Source of the DNA: Klebsiella africana
Lineage (GTDB): Bacteria; Pseudomonadota; Gammaproteobacteria; Enterobacterales; Enterobacteriaceae
Assembly: GCF_020526085.1 (NCBI RefSeq)
Contig: NZ_CP084874.1
Span: forward strand, 744,001 to 808,000
Reading direction: 5' to 3'
Length of the DNA stretch: 64,000 nt
Below the pieces are notes generated by a model, which was given only the letters and a program-made list of their open reading frames with translations, did not search any database and was not told where the DNA came from. Each line of letters starts with the position of its first letter. Positions within the stretch are counted from its first letter, which is position 1. The position numbers and the translations under genes were made by a program. Positions 31,603-42,122 of this stretch are shown here, piece by piece.

Positions 31603-33594
31603 ATGTCCTCACGTAAAGAGCTTGCTAACGCTATTCGTGCGCTGAGCATGGACGCTGTACAGAAAGCCAAATCCGGCCACCCGGGTGCCCCGATGGGTAT
31701 GGCTGACATTGCCGAAGTGCTGTGGCGTGATTTCCTGAACCATAACCCGAACAATCCGGCGTGGGCTGACCGTGACCGCTTTGTCCTGTCCAATGGCCAT
31801 GGTTCGATGCTGATTTACAGCCTGCTGCACCTCACTGGCTACGATCTGCCGATTGAAGAGCTGAAAAACTTCCGCCAGCTGCACTCCAAAACCCCGGGCC
31901 ACCCGGAAGTCGGCTACACCGCGGGCGTGGAAACCACCACCGGTCCGCTGGGCCAGGGTATCGCTAACGCGGTCGGGATGGCTATCGCCGAGAAAACCCT
32001 GGCGGCGCAGTTCAACCGTCCGGGCCACGATATCGTCGACCACTACACCTACGCCTTTATGGGCGACGGCTGCATGATGGAAGGCATTTCTCACGAAGTG
32101 TGCTCCCTGGCCGGTACCCTGAAACTGGGCAAACTGGTGGCGTTCTATGATGACAACGGTATCTCCATCGACGGCCACGTTGAAGGCTGGTTCACCGATG
32201 ACACCGCGAAACGCTTTGAAGCCTACGGCTGGCACGTGGTGCGCGGCGTTGACGGGCACGACGCTGACGCCATCAAACGCGCGGTAGAAGAAGCGCGCGC
32301 GGTCACCGACAAACCGTCCCTGCTGATGTGCAAAACCATCATCGGCTTCGGTTCGCCGAACAAAGCAGGCACCCACGACTCCCACGGCGCGCCGCTGGGC
32401 GACGCGGAAATCGCCCTGACCCGCGAAGCGCTGGGCTGGAAATACGCGCCGTTTGAAATCCCGTCTGACATCTATGCGCAGTGGGATGCCAAAGAAGCCG
32501 GCCAGGCGAAAGAAGCGGCATGGAACGAGAAGTTCGCTGCCTACGCCAAAGCTTTCCCGCAGGAAGCAGCCGAATTCACCCGCCGCATGAAAGGCGAGAT
32601 GCCGTCTGACTTCGACGCCAAAGCTAACGAGTTCATCGCGAAGCTGCAGGCCAACCCGGCGAAAATTGCCAGCCGTAAAGCCTCGCAGAACGCCATCGAA
32701 GCGTTTGGCCCGCTGCTGCCGGAATTCCTCGGCGGCTCCGCTGACCTGGCGCCGTCCAACCTGACTCTGTGGTCTGGCTCTAAGCCGATCAACGAAGACG
32801 CTGCCGGGAACTACATCCACTACGGCGTGCGTGAGTTCGGTATGACCGCGATTGCCAACGGTATCGCGCTGCACGGCGGTTTCCTGCCGTACACCTCCAC
32901 CTTCCTGATGTTCGTCGAGTATGCGCGTAACGCGGTACGTATGGCGGCGCTGATGAAGCAGCGTCAGGTGATGGTCTACACCCACGACTCCATCGGTCTG
33001 GGCGAAGATGGCCCGACTCACCAGCCGGTAGAGCAGGTGGCTTCCCTGCGCGTCACGCCGAACATGTCCACCTGGCGTCCGTGTGACCAGGTTGAATCCG
33101 CGATTGCGTGGAAATATGGCGTGGAGCGTCAGGACGGCCCGACCGCGCTGATCCTGTCCCGTCAGAACCTGGCGCAGCAGGAGCGTACCGCAGAGCAGCT
33201 GGCGAACGTGGCCCGCGGCGGTTACGTGCTGAAAGATTGCGCCGGCCAGCCGGAGCTGATCTTCATCGCCACCGGTTCCGAAGTGGAGCTGGCGGTGGCC
33301 GCGTGGGACAAACTGACTGCCGAAGGCGTGAAGGCGCGCGTGGTCTCCATGCCGTCCACCGACGCGTTCGACAAGCAGGATGCGGCTTATCGTGAATCCG
33401 TACTGCCGAAATCCGTGACCGCGCGCGTTGCCGTGGAAGCCGGTATCGCTGACTACTGGTTCAAATACGTTGGCCTGAACGGGGCGATCGTTGGCATGAC
33501 CACCTTCGGTGAGTCTGCGCCGGCTGAGCAGCTGTTCGAAGAGTTCGGCTTCACCGTCGACAACGTGGTCGCTAAAGCGAAAGCGCTGCTGTAA
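31603..33594 (+). CDS. tktA: Transketolase A
   Basis: A 663-residue thiamine diphosphate enzyme of the pentose phosphate pathway that transfers two-carbon units between sugar phosphates. The ThDP motif is [12 protein letters not shown] onward to [10 protein letters not shown]; the pyrimidine domain shows [16 protein letters not shown] and [16 protein letters not shown]. The start [17 protein letters not shown] gives the Escherichia length; the 39 upstream codons of the open frame are not coding. It works with RpiA further on in the window. Confidence 0.97.
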   Translation: MSSRKELANAIRALSMDAVQKAKSGHPGAPMGMADIAEVLWRDFLNHNPNNPAWADRDRFVLSNGHGSMLIYSLLHLTGYDLPIEELKNFRQLHSKTPGHPEVGYTAGVETTTGPLGQGIANAVGMAIAEKTLAAQFNRPGHDIVDHYTYAFMGDGCMMEGISHEVCSLAGTLKLGKLVAFYDDNGISIDGHVEGWFTDDTAKRFEAYGWHVVRGVDGHDADAIKRAVEEARAVTDKPSLLMCKTIIGFGSPNKAGTHDSHGAPLGDAEIALTREALGWKYAPFEIPSDIYAQWDAKEAGQAKEAAWNEKFAAYAKAFPQEAAEFTRRMKGEMPSDFDAKANEFIAKLQANPAKIASRKASQNAIEAFGPLLPEFLGGSADLAPSNLTLWSGSKPINEDAAGNYIHYGVREFGMTAIANGIALHGGFLPYTSTFLMFVEYARNAVRMAALMKQRQVMVYTHDSIGLGEDGPTHQPVEQVASLRVTPNMSTWRPCDQVESAIAWKYGVERQDGPTALILSRQNLAQQERTAEQLANVARGGYVLKDCAGQPELIFIATGSEVELAVAAWDKLTAEGVKARVVSMPSTDAFDKQDAAYRESVLPKSVTARVAVEAGIADYWFKYVGLNGAIVGMTTFGESAPAEQLFEEFGFTVDNVVAKAKALL

Positions 33595-33660
33595 TCGCTG
33601 GTATGGTGCGGGCTGATGCCCTCACCCCAACCCTCTCCTACAGGAGAGGGGGCAAACACC

Positions 33661-33692
33661 AAAACGGTAACCCCGGGGTTACCGTTTTTCTT
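33661..33692. terminator. tktA terminator
   Basis: Long perfect palindrome AAAACGGTAACC-CCGG-GGTTACCGTTTT followed by TCTTTT. Strong and symmetric. Confidence 0.9.
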
Positions 33693-33767
33693 TTACCTCG
33701 CCACCCGGTTTTTTGTATCTGCTATTCCTGAACCATGTAATACGCTTGTAAATTATTCCAGTAAAAA

Positions 33768-33783
33768 TGTGATGTGAGTCATA
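33768..33783. promoter_or_regulatory. CRP-like site upstream of epd
   Basis: TGTGATGTGAGTCATA matches TGTGA-N6-TCACA except for one base. Escherichia epd has a cAMP-CRP-dependent promoter, which supports the call. Confidence 0.6.
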
Positions 33784-33977
33784 TAGCTGGTTTATTGCGC
33801 TGGACAAACATTCCTTTTATTCCTCGTTTGGCTTATTCTAGCTGAAGCGTTTCAGTCGTTTAAATGTTCGACAATTAATCAATCAGTCGCAGTTTGCAGC
33901 TGGTAAGGTTCCCCTCAGAGCGTTGCTGGATTACTCTGTCAGCCACCTCATAACAGGGACAGCCTTGCAGGAGATCT

Positions 33978-35006
33978 ATGACCATTCGCATCGCGATTAA
34001 TGGCTTCGGTCGCATTGGACGCAACGTGGTTCGTGCTCTATATGAATCCGGGCGTCGTGCGGAAATCACCGTGGTGGCAATCAATGAGCTGGCGGATGCT
34101 GCGGGCATCGCGCATTTGTTGAAATATGACACCAGCCATGGCCGTTTCGCCTGGGATGTCCGTCAGGAGCGCGAGCAGCTGTTTGTTGGCGATGATGCTA
34201 TCCGTCTGCTGCATGAGCCGACCATTGCGGCGCTGCCCTGGCGCGAGCTGGCGGTAGACGTGGTGCTCGACTGCACCGGCGTATACGGGAGCCGTGAGCA
34301 CGGTGAAGCGCACCTGCAGGCTGGGGCGAAGAAAGTGCTCTTCTCCCATCCCGGCGGCAACGACCTCGACGCAACGGTGGTATACGGCGTCAATCAGGAT
34401 GAACTCCGCGCCGAGCACCGCATTGTCTCCAACGCCTCCTGCACCACCAACTGCATTATTCCGATCATTAAACTGTTAGATGATGCCTATGGCATCGAGT
34501 CCGGCACCGTCACCACCATTCACTCGGCGATGCATGACCAGCAGGTGATTGACGCCTACCATCCGGATCTACGGCGTACCCGCGCGGCCAGCCAGTCGAT
34601 CATTCCGGTGGATACCAAACTGGCGGCAGGGATCACCCGTATTTTCCCGCAGTTTAATGACCGTTTTGAAGCGATTGCTGTGCGGGTGCCGACGATAAAC
34701 GTGACGGCAATTGACCTGAGCGTGACGGTCAAAAAACCGGTAAAAGCATGTGAAGTCAACCAGTTGCTGCAAAAAGCAGCACAAGGTGCATTTCATGGTA
34801 TAGTTGACTATACGGAATTACCGTTGGTCTCGACAGATTTTAACCACGATCCGCACAGTGCTATTGTTGATGGCACGCAAACCCGGGTCAGTGGCGCGCA
34901 TCTGATCAAAACGCTGGTCTGGTGCGATAACGAATGGGGCTTTGCTAACCGAATGCTCGACACGACGTTAGCGATGGCGGCTATTGGTTTCAGGTTCGAC
35001 GCATAA
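33978..35006 (+). CDS. epd: Erythrose-4-phosphate dehydrogenase
   Basis: A 342-residue GAPDH-like enzyme oxidising erythrose 4-phosphate to 4-phosphoerythronate, first step of pyridoxal phosphate synthesis. NAD site [18 protein letters not shown]; catalytic cysteine in [15 protein letters not shown]. It is distinguished from GapA by sequence and by the operon with pgk (39 bp downstream) and fbaA. Good ribosome site (GCAGGAG). Confidence 0.95.
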   Translation: MTIRIAINGFGRIGRNVVRALYESGRRAEITVVAINELADAAGIAHLLKYDTSHGRFAWDVRQEREQLFVGDDAIRLLHEPTIAALPWRELAVDVVLDCTGVYGSREHGEAHLQAGAKKVLFSHPGGNDLDATVVYGVNQDELRAEHRIVSNASCTTNCIIPIIKLLDDAYGIESGTVTTIHSAMHDQQVIDAYHPDLRRTRAASQSIIPVDTKLAAGITRIFPQFNDRFEAIAVRVPTINVTAIDLSVTVKKPVKACEVNQLLQKAAQGAFHGIVDYTELPLVSTDFNHDPHSAIVDGTQTRVSGAHLIKTLVWCDNEWGFANRMLDTTLAMAAIGFRFDA

Positions 35007-35045
35007 ACGTCGACAAAACTTTATGAATCAACGAGAGGATTCACC

Positions 35046-36209
35046 ATGTCTGTAATTAAGATGACCGATCTGGATCTGGCTGGTAAACGCGTTTTTATCC
35101 GTGCGGATCTGAACGTACCAGTTAAAGACGGGAAAGTAACCAGCGACGCACGTATCCGTGCATCTCTGCCGACCATTGAACTGGCGCTGAAGCAGGGCGC
35201 GAAAGTCATGGTTACTTCTCACCTGGGTCGTCCGACCGAAGGCGAGTACAACGAAGAATTCTCTCTGCTGCCGGTTGTTAATTACCTGAAAGACAAACTG
35301 TCCAACCCGGTACGTCTGGTTAAAGACTACCTGGACGGCGTGGAAGTGGCTGCCGGTGAGCTGGTGGTTCTGGAAAACGTTCGCTTCAACAAAGGCGAGA
35401 AAAAAGACGACGAAGCGCTGTCTAAAAAATACGCTGCCCTGTGCGACGTGTTCGTGATGGACGCTTTCGGTACTGCACACCGCGCGCAGGCTTCCACCCA
35501 CGGCATCGGCAAATTTGCTGACGTGGCGTGCGCAGGCCCGCTGCTGGCCGCTGAACTGGACGCGCTGGGTAAAGCGCTGAAAGAGCCGGCTCGTCCGATG
35601 GTCGCTATCGTTGGTGGTTCTAAAGTGTCCACCAAACTGACCGTGCTGGATTCCCTGTCTAAAATCGCTGACCAGCTGATCGTGGGCGGCGGTATCGCTA
35701 ACACCTTCGTTGCCGCTCAGGGCCACAACGTCGGTAAATCCCTGTACGAAGCAGACCTGGTTGACGAAGCCAAACGCCTGCTGAGCACCTGCGATATCCC
35801 GGTTCCGACCGACGTTCGCGTCGCGACCGAGTTCTCCGAAACCGCAACGGCGACCCTGAAATCTGTTAACGACATCAAAGATGACGAGCAGATTCTGGAC
35901 CTCGGCGACGTTTCCGCACAGAAACTGGCTGAAATCCTGAAAAACGCCAAAACCATCCTGTGGAACGGCCCGGTTGGCGTATTCGAATTCCCGAACTTCC
36001 GTAAAGGGACTGAAATCGTCGCTAACGCTATTGCGGATAGCGAAGGTTTCTCCATCGCCGGCGGCGGTGACACCCTGGCAGCGATCGACCTGTTCGGCAT
36101 CGCTGACAAAATTTCCTACATCTCCACTGGCGGCGGCGCGTTCCTTGAATTCGTCGAAGGCAAAGTCCTGCCGGCAGTAGCGATGCTCGAAGAGCGCGCT
36201 AAGCAGTAA
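35046..36209 (+). CDS. pgk: Phosphoglycerate kinase
   Basis: A 387-residue glycolytic kinase interconverting 1,3-bisphosphoglycerate and 3-phosphoglycerate with ATP formation. Signature [16 protein letters not shown]; hinge and nucleotide parts [20 protein letters not shown] and [10 protein letters not shown]. Codon use is strongly biased, as for highly expressed genes. Middle gene of epd-pgk-fbaA. A GGCGGG/CCCGCC stem after the stop may attenuate read-through into fbaA. Confidence 0.97.
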   Translation: MSVIKMTDLDLAGKRVFIRADLNVPVKDGKVTSDARIRASLPTIELALKQGAKVMVTSHLGRPTEGEYNEEFSLLPVVNYLKDKLSNPVRLVKDYLDGVEVAAGELVVLENVRFNKGEKKDDEALSKKYAALCDVFVMDAFGTAHRAQASTHGIGKFADVACAGPLLAAELDALGKALKEPARPMVAIVGGSKVSTKLTVLDSLSKIADQLIVGGGIANTFVAAQGHNVGKSLYEADLVDEAKRLLSTCDIPVPTDVRVATEFSETATATLKSVNDIKDDEQILDLGDVSAQKLAEILKNAKTILWNGPVGVFEFPNFRKGTEIVANAIADSEGFSIAGGGDTLAAIDLFGIADKISYISTGGGAFLEFVEGKVLPAVAMLEERAKQ

Positions 36210-36218
36210 TTCAGTTCA

Positions 36219-36241
36219 GGCGGGGAAACCCGCCTGTTTTT
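36219..36241 (+). terminator. Stem-loop between pgk and fbaA
   Basis: GGCGGG-GAAA-CCCGCC followed by TGTTTTTT. The GNRA-type tetraloop makes it stable. fbaA begins 66 bases later, so it may be an attenuator or mRNA processing/protection element rather than a full stop. Confidence 0.65.
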
Positions 36242-36306
36242 CAGCGCGCTTAAGGGCTCGCGAACCTTCTTCAACGGTCGAAGATACAGATACAGGACTA
36301 AGTAAC

Positions 36307-37386
36307 ATGTCTAAAATTTTTGATTTCGTAAAACCGGGCGTCATCACTGGCGACGACGTTCAGAAAGTGTTCCAGGTAGCGAAAGAAAACAACTTTGCAC
36401 TGCCGGCGGTAAACTGCGTAGGTACTGACTCCATCAACGCCGTTCTGGAAGCTGCTGCTAAAGTTCGCTCTCCGGTTATCGTTCAGTTCTCTAACGGCGG
36501 CGCAGCGTTCATCGCAGGTAAAGGCGTGAAAACTGACGTTCCGCAGGGTGCTGCTATCCTCGGCGCTATCTCTGGCGCGCACCATGTGCACCAGATGGCT
36601 GAACACTACGGTGTACCGGTTATCCTGCACACTGACCACTGCGCGAAGAAACTGCTGCCGTGGATCGACGGCCTGCTGGACGCTGGTGAAAAACACTTCG
36701 CCGCTACCGGCAAACCGCTGTTCTCTTCCCACATGATCGACCTGTCTGAAGAGTCCCTGCACGAAAACATTGAGATCTGCTCTAAGTACCTGGCTCGCAT
36801 GGCCAAAATGGGCATGACTCTGGAAATCGAACTGGGCTGCACCGGCGGTGAAGAAGATGGCGTGGACAACAGCCACATGGACGCTTCCGCCCTGTACACC
36901 CAGCCGGAAGACGTGGATTACGCGTACACCGAGCTGAGCAAAATCAGCCCGCGCTTCACCATCGCCGCTTCCTTCGGTAACGTACACGGCGTGTACAAAC
37001 CGGGTAACGTGGTTCTGACCCCGACTATCCTGCGCGACTCTCAGGAATATGTTTCCAAGAAACACAACCTGCCGCACAACAGCCTGAACTTCGTGTTCCA
37101 CGGCGGTTCCGGTTCTTCCGCTCAGGAAATCAAAGACTCCGTCAGCTACGGCGTGGTGAAAATGAACATCGATACCGACACCCAATGGGCAACCTGGGAC
37201 GGTATCCTGCAGTACTACAAAGCGAACGAAGCTTACCTGCAGGGCCAGCTGGGCAACCCGAAAGGCGAAGACCAGCCGAACAAGAAATACTACGATCCGC
37301 GCGTATGGCTGCGTGCTGCACAGACTTCCATGGTGACTCGTCTGGAGCAGGCCTTTAAAGAGCTGAACGCGATCGACGTTCTGTAA
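36307..37386 (+). CDS. fbaA: Class II fructose-bisphosphate aldolase
   Basis: A 359-residue zinc aldolase cleaving fructose 1,6-bisphosphate. Zinc ligands lie in VILHTDHCAKK, ELGCTGGEEDGVDN (loop) and NVHGVYKPGNV with VFHGGSGSS. Strong codon bias. It shares the glycolytic operon with pgk and epd and ends at a clear terminator. Confidence 0.97.
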   Translation: MSKIFDFVKPGVITGDDVQKVFQVAKENNFALPAVNCVGTDSINAVLEAAAKVRSPVIVQFSNGGAAFIAGKGVKTDVPQGAAILGAISGAHHVHQMAEHYGVPVILHTDHCAKKLLPWIDGLLDAGEKHFAATGKPLFSSHMIDLSEESLHENIEICSKYLARMAKMGMTLEIELGCTGGEEDGVDNSHMDASALYTQPEDVDYAYTELSKISPRFTIAASFGNVHGVYKPGNVVLTPTILRDSQEYVSKKHNLPHNSLNFVFHGGSGSSAQEIKDSVSYGVVKMNIDTDTQWATWDGILQYYKANEAYLQGQLGNPKGEDQPNKKYYDPRVWLRAAQTSMVTRLEQAFKELNAIDVL

Positions 37387-37408
37387 GAAAAATCTGTTTC
37401 TTACCCGG

Positions 37409-37435
37409 AAGCCCGCAGCAATGCGGGCTTTTTTA
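37409..37435 (+). terminator. fbaA terminator
   Basis: GCCCGC-AGCAAT-GCGGGC followed by eight bases TTTTTTTA-like. Ends the epd-pgk-fbaA operon. Confidence 0.9.
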
Positions 37436-37576
37436 TTACCTTAACAACAGGATAGCGCGGAGTAAAACTGTGATCCATTTGGCAAAACACGCACTTATTG
37501 TTTACCCTATAACCTGACTGCCCTGTCGCAGGCTGAGTTTTTTACTTTCCCCCAGGGGATTCATAAGGAATGTTAA

Positions 37577-38434
37577 ATGGAAGATTTGAACGTTGTCGAT
37601 AGCATCAACCACGCCGGGACGTGGCTGGCACGCAACCAGGAGTTGCTGCTGAGCTATGCCGTCAACATCGTCGCGGCTATCGCAATTCTCATTGTCGGGA
37701 TGATCGTGGCGCGCGTGGTCTCGAATACGGTTAACCGCCTGATGCTGGCGCGTAAAATTGACGCTACCGTGGCCGATTTCCTCTCCGCGCTGGTGCGTTA
37801 CGCGGTTATCGCCTTCACCCTGATTGCCGCCCTGGGCCGGGTAGGCGTGCAGACCGCCTCGGTGATTGCTGTACTGGGTGCCGCGGGTTTAGCCGTCGGT
37901 CTGGCGCTGCAAGGGTCACTGTCTAACCTCGCGGCTGGCGTACTGCTGGTCATGTTCCGCCCATTCCGCGCAGGCGAGTATGTCGATCTTGGTGGTGTGG
38001 CGGGTACGGTGCTGAACGTACAGATTTTCTCCACTACCCTGCGTACCGCCGACGGCAAAGTGGTGGTGGTCCCGAACGGGAAAATCATCGCCGGCAATAT
38101 CATTAACTTCTCCCGCGAACCGGCGCGCCGCAATGAGTTTATTATCGGCGTCTCTTACGATGCTGATATCGACAAGGTGAAGCAACTGCTGACCTCGATT
38201 ATCGAATCTGACGATCGAATTCTGCGCGATCGGGAAATGACCGTACGCCTGAACGAACTTGGCGCCTCGTCGGTGAACTTCGTGGTGCGCGTCTGGAGCA
38301 AAAGCAGCGATCTGCAAAACGTCTACTGGGATATCCTCGAGCGCATCAAGCGTGAATTTGACGCCAACGGTATCAGCTTCCCTTACCCGCAGATGGATGT
38401 TCATGTGGTACAACTGCCGGAAAAAGCAGAGTAA
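37577..38434 (+). CDS. mscS: Small-conductance mechanosensitive channel MscS
   Basis: A 285-residue heptameric channel that releases osmolytes on hypo-osmotic shock. Three N-terminal membrane helices, the pore helix TM3 with [20 protein letters not shown], then the cytoplasmic beta domain [20 protein letters not shown] and a C-terminal alpha/beta domain. Length matches Escherichia MscS (286). Confidence 0.96.
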   Translation: MEDLNVVDSINHAGTWLARNQELLLSYAVNIVAAIAILIVGMIVARVVSNTVNRLMLARKIDATVADFLSALVRYAVIAFTLIAALGRVGVQTASVIAVLGAAGLAVGLALQGSLSNLAAGVLLVMFRPFRAGEYVDLGGVAGTVLNVQIFSTTLRTADGKVVVVPNGKIIAGNIINFSREPARRNEFIIGVSYDADIDKVKQLLTSIIESDDRILRDREMTVRLNELGASSVNFVVRVWSKSSDLQNVYWDILERIKREFDANGISFPYPQMDVHVVQLPEKAE

Positions 38435-38452
38435 ATCATCACTGACAGAGTC

Positions 38453-38477
38453 AGGCCGGCCATGCCGGCCTTTTTTA
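38453..38477 (+). terminator. mscS terminator
   Basis: Stem AGGCCGGC/GCCGGCCT with a CAT loop followed by TTTTT. Confidence 0.88.
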
Positions 38478-38585
38478 ATGGCTCACTATTAGCTTAGCTT
38501 ATTAATAATTAATACTTTCAATTTCCGCTAATAATCCATTCGCGTTATAGTCAGCGCCATTCTCGAACACAGCGGAAAAATCCTT

Positions 38586-39221
38586 ATGTTTACCTATTAC
38601 TTTCAGGGCCTTGCCCTGGGAGCGGCAATGATTTTGCCGCTTGGCCCGCAAAATGCCTTTGTGATGAGTCAGGGGATCCGTCGTCAGTATCACCTGATGA
38701 TTGCCCTGCTATGCGCCATCAGCGACTTGGTGTTGATCTGCGCCGGCATTTTTGGCGGTAGCGCGCTACTGATGCAATCCCCGTGGCTGCTGGCAATCGT
38801 GACCTGGGGTGGCGTGGCCTTTTTACTGTGGTACGGCTTCGGTGCACTGAAAACGGCGTTCAGTCAGAGTCTTGAACTCGCCAGCGCCGAGGTGATGCAG
38901 CAGGGGCGCTGGAAAATCATTATCACCATGCTGGCGGTGACCTGGCTGAACCCGCACGTTTACCTCGATACTTTTGTGGTGCTGGGCAGTCTGGGAGGCC
39001 AGCTGGCCGTCGAGCCGAAGCGCTGGTTTGCGTTGGGGACCATTAGCGCCTCTTTCCTGTGGTTCTTTGGTCTGGCGCTGTTAGCCGCCTGGCTGGCACC
39101 GCGGCTGCGTACCGCCAAAGCCCAGCGGATCATCAATATTGTGGTCGGCGCCGTCATGTGGTTTATTGCGTTTCAGCTGGCAAGAGAAGGCGTCAGCCAT
39201 CTCATGGCGTTGCTCAACTAA
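38586..39221 (+). CDS. argO: Arginine exporter ArgO
   Basis: A 211-residue LysE-family amino acid exporter with about six membrane helices and the family motif [19 protein letters not shown] at the N-terminus. Exports arginine and the toxic analogue canavanine. In Escherichia its transcription needs ArgP with arginine, and argP lies 0.9 kb downstream here (40133-41026). Confidence 0.95.
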   Translation: MFTYYFQGLALGAAMILPLGPQNAFVMSQGIRRQYHLMIALLCAISDLVLICAGIFGGSALLMQSPWLLAIVTWGGVAFLLWYGFGALKTAFSQSLELASAEVMQQGRWKIIITMLAVTWLNPHVYLDTFVVLGSLGGQLAVEPKRWFALGTISASFLWFFGLALLAAWLAPRLRTAKAQRIINIVVGAVMWFIAFQLAREGVSHLMALLN

Positions 39222-39310
39222 GCGTTGTCCGATGGACTTTCCTGCTGTACGCGCTAAGCTTGCTGGCATGCGTCCCGTAAGGGCGATTTAAGTAACATGG
39301 AGAAACGACA

Positions 39311-40078
39311 GTGAAGTTAAAAGTCTTAGCCCTGGCGGCAGCACTCGGATTAACCTCGATGGCGGCACAGGCCAGCGAATTGCCGGATGGCCCGCACATT
39401 GTGACTTCAGGCACAGCAAGCGTTGCCGCGGTTCCGGACATCGCCACCCTGGCGATCGAAGTGAACGTGGCGGCAAAAGACGCCGCGTCGGCAAAAAAAC
39501 AGGCTGACGATCGCGTTGCGCAATATCTCTCTTTCCTTGAAAAGAGCGGTATTGCCAAAAAGGATATCAGTTCGGCGAATCTACGTACCCAGCCTGATTA
39601 CGACTATCAGAACGGGAAAAGTATTCTGAAAGGCTATCGTGCGGTGCGCACCGTAGAAGTGACCTTGCGCCAGCTGGATAAACTCAACGGTCTGCTGGAC
39701 GGCGCCCTGAAAGCTGGTCTCAACGAAATTCGCTCTGTCTCGCTGGGTGTTGCGCAACCAGATGCTTATAAAGATAAAGCGCGTAAAGCGGCGATCGACG
39801 ACGCCGTGCATCAGGCGCAGGAGCTGGCGGCAGGTTTCCACAGCAAGCTGGGGCCGGTGTACAGCGTGCGCTATCATGTCTCTAATTACCAGCCGAGCCC
39901 GATGGTTCGCATGATGAAGGCCGCTGACGCTGCGCCGGTTTCCGCCCAGGAAACCTACGAGCAGGCGACGATTCAGTTTGACGACCAGGTTGATGTGGTC
40001 TTTGAACTGCAGCCGGCTCAGGCAGCCGCTCCGGCCTCGCCGGCGAAACCGGCCGAAGCGCCGAAACCGGCGCAGTAA
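39311..40078 (+). CDS. yggE: SIMPL domain periplasmic protein YggE
   Basis: A 255-residue exported protein: signal peptide to about residue 22 (LGLTSMAAQAS), then a SIMPL/DUF541 domain (VTSGTASVAAVPDIATL..., ARKAAIDDAVHQAQELAAGF). The C-terminus ends in an Ala/Pro-rich tail (PASPAKPAEAPKPAQ), longer than in Escherichia YggE (246). Reported to lower oxidative stress in Escherichia; mechanism unknown. Confidence 0.92.
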   Translation: MKLKVLALAAALGLTSMAAQASELPDGPHIVTSGTASVAAVPDIATLAIEVNVAAKDAASAKKQADDRVAQYLSFLEKSGIAKKDISSANLRTQPDYDYQNGKSILKGYRAVRTVEVTLRQLDKLNGLLDGALKAGLNEIRSVSLGVAQPDAYKDKARKAAIDDAVHQAQELAAGFHSKLGPVYSVRYHVSNYQPSPMVRMMKAADAAPVSAQETYEQATIQFDDQVDVVFELQPAQAAAPASPAKPAEAPKPAQ

Positions 40079-40089
40079 GCGCGAGAAAC

Positions 40090-40122
40090 AAAAAAAGCCA
40101 CTTCCCTGAAGTGGCTTTTTTA
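40090..40122. terminator. Bidirectional terminator between yggE and argP
   Basis: AAAAAAGCCACTT-CCCTG-AAGTGGCTTTTTT serves the convergent genes yggE and argP. Confidence 0.92.
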
Positions 40123-40132
40123 TGTCTGTGGT

Positions 40133-41026
40133 TTAATCCTGACGCAGCACCTTGTGGCCGTAGTCGATGAGCGCATCGGTTACCCTGCGCATCATGCGGC
40201 TTTCCGGGGCGAAGCGGTGCCAGTAAAGCATGCGGCGCTGGAACAGGCCCGGGGTAAGATCGATAAGTTCGCCGCTGTTGAGCTCTTTTTCGATCTGCAG
40301 ATGCGGGATCATACAGCAGGTGGTGCCCTGGCGCGCCAGCTGCACGAAAGCTTCCGATGAATTGACGATATGGCAGGGCACGCTGCCCGGCGGCAGGTCG
40401 AAATTTTGCTGCAGGAACGCCTGATGCATATCGTCCAGATGGTCGAAGGCGACGACTGGTGCTTTCAGCAGCGCCGAACGCGTCACGCCGTTCGGGAAAT
40501 AGCGTTGCGCAAACTCTTTTGAGGCGACAAACAGGTAATCGAGCGCCCCCAGCTGATCCACCAGGCAGCTAGGCAGCGCCTGCGGCTGGATACTCACTGC
40601 GCCCACCACTTCCCCACGGCGCAGGCGCTCCTGGGTGCGGGTTTCATCTTCCACCTGCAGGTTGAGACGAATAGGGGAGTCTGACAGAACGTTGGCCAGC
40701 GCCGGCAGCAGCCAGGTGGCCAGACTGTCGGCGTTCACCGCCAGCGACAGCAGCAGCGGCGTGGAACCGGTTTGTTCATCGCCCAGCCACTCCTCTTCCA
40801 ACAGTTCAACCTGGCGCAACAGAGCCAGCAGTTTCTGTCCTTGCTCGGTGGGGCGCGGCGGCACGGTACGCACCAGCAGCGGCTGGCCGAACATGTTTTC
40901 CAACTGCTTAATGCGCTGGGAGACGGCGGACTGGGTAATACATAGCTTCTGCGCGGCGCGCTCAAATCCTCGTTCCCTAATCACCGCGTCCAGTGCTTGT
41001 AATGTCCTGTAGTCCGGTCGTTTCAT
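40133..41026 (-). CDS. argP: LysR-family regulator ArgP (IciA)
   Basis: A 297-residue LysR regulator: N-terminal winged helix ([33 protein letters not shown] region) and a C-terminal effector domain that senses arginine and lysine. It activates argO and other amino-acid genes; it was also described as an inhibitor of replication initiation. Divergent from rpiA with a 167-bp gap. Confidence 0.95.
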   Translation of the reverse strand: MKRPDYRTLQALDAVIRERGFERAAQKLCITQSAVSQRIKQLENMFGQPLLVRTVPPRPTEQGQKLLALLRQVELLEEEWLGDEQTGSTPLLLSLAVNADSLATWLLPALANVLSDSPIRLNLQVEDETRTQERLRRGEVVGAVSIQPQALPSCLVDQLGALDYLFVASKEFAQRYFPNGVTRSALLKAPVVAFDHLDDMHQAFLQQNFDLPPGSVPCHIVNSSEAFVQLARQGTTCCMIPHLQIEKELNSGELIDLTPGLFQRRMLYWHRFAPESRMMRRVTDALIDYGHKVLRQD

Positions 41027-41193
41027 TATTCTGGCGTGCCCCCATAACTAATCGTTATCTCGCACTATGACATAAATTTTTATTTGATACAGACGAAATT
41101 GGTCTGCTCAGTTGTGTGATCTGCATCGCAGGGACATTTCCACTGTCGATGTTCTATAATGCGCCACAGGCATTCACATCTCGGACCATAATT

Positions 41194-41853
41194 ATGACGC
41201 AGGATGAACTGAAAAAAGCGGTAGGTTGGGCGGCGCTGCAATATGTACAGCCAGGGACTATTGTCGGCGTAGGCACCGGCTCGACGGCGGCCCATTTTAT
41301 TGACGCGCTGGGCACCATGAAGGGGCAGATCGAAGGGGCGGTTTCCAGCTCCGACGCCTCCACCGAAAAGCTGAAAAGCCTCGGGATCACCGTCTTCGAT
41401 CTTAACAGTGTCGATCGCCTGGGGATCTACGTTGATGGCGCGGATGAGATCAACGGTCACATGCAGATGATCAAAGGCGGCGGCGCGGCGCTGACCCGCG
41501 AGAAGATTATCGCTTCTGTGGCGGATAAATTTATCTGCATCGCCGACGCCTCCAAGCAGGTTGATATTCTGGGCAAATTCCCGCTGCCGGTTGAAGTCAT
41601 TCCGATGGCGCGCAGCGCCGTGGCGCGTCAGCTGGTCAAGCTGGGCGGTCGTCCAGAGTACCGTCAGGGCGTGGTGACCGATAACGGCAACGTGATCCTT
41701 GACGTGCACGGCCTGGAAATTCTCGATGCGATCGCGCTGGAAAACGCGATCAACGGTATTCCTGGCGTCGTCACCGTGGGGCTGTTCGCCAACCGTGGCG
41801 CCGACGTGGCGCTGATTGGTACTGCCGACGGCGTGAAGACCATCGTAAAATAG
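41194..41853 (+). CDS. rpiA: Ribose-5-phosphate isomerase A
   Basis: A 219-residue isomerase interconverting ribose 5-phosphate and ribulose 5-phosphate. Motifs [38 protein letters not shown] and the C-terminal [12 protein letters not shown]. The start MTQDELKK gives the known length; the in-frame ATG 78 bases upstream lies in the promoter region. Confidence 0.96.
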
Positions 41854-41863
41854 TCTGTCCGCA

Positions 41864-41900
41864 GGGAGCCGACCGGCTCCCTCGCAAATATTTTTTCACC
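41864..41900 (+). terminator. rpiA terminator
   Basis: Stem GGGAGCCG/CGGCTCCC (41864-41881), then TCGCAAATATTTTTTT; the T-run begins several bases after the stem. Confidence 0.6.
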
Positions 41901-42122
41901 AGGTGCAATTTGGTGACTTCTGTCACATTTATGCAACCATTCTGATTTACACGCTACCATTTCTTCTCTTTCTGGTGTTTTGTCCTGCGATTTCCCTCTG
42001 GATGACATTTCTTCAGGACGGCGACGCAAACGTTCATATTGCCGCGATAGTTTTTTTTGATATGTTGCTGAGACGAACTTTCGTTCAGCACGACATCAGT
42101 TAAGAAAAAACAGGACGGGGAA

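Larger units (their letters stand above)
33595..33977 (+). promoter_or_regulatory. tktA-epd intergenic region
   Basis: 383 bp. It holds a CCCTCTCC/GGAGAGGG hairpin (33631-33650), the tktA terminator (33661-33692) and the epd promoter region with a CRP-like site (33768-33783). The rest is AT-rich. Several promoters are known upstream of epd-pgk in Escherichia. Confidence 0.6.

Noticed and set aside
31609..33021. 470-codon open frame on the minus strand
   Set aside because: Antisense of tktA, an unmistakable transketolase gene.
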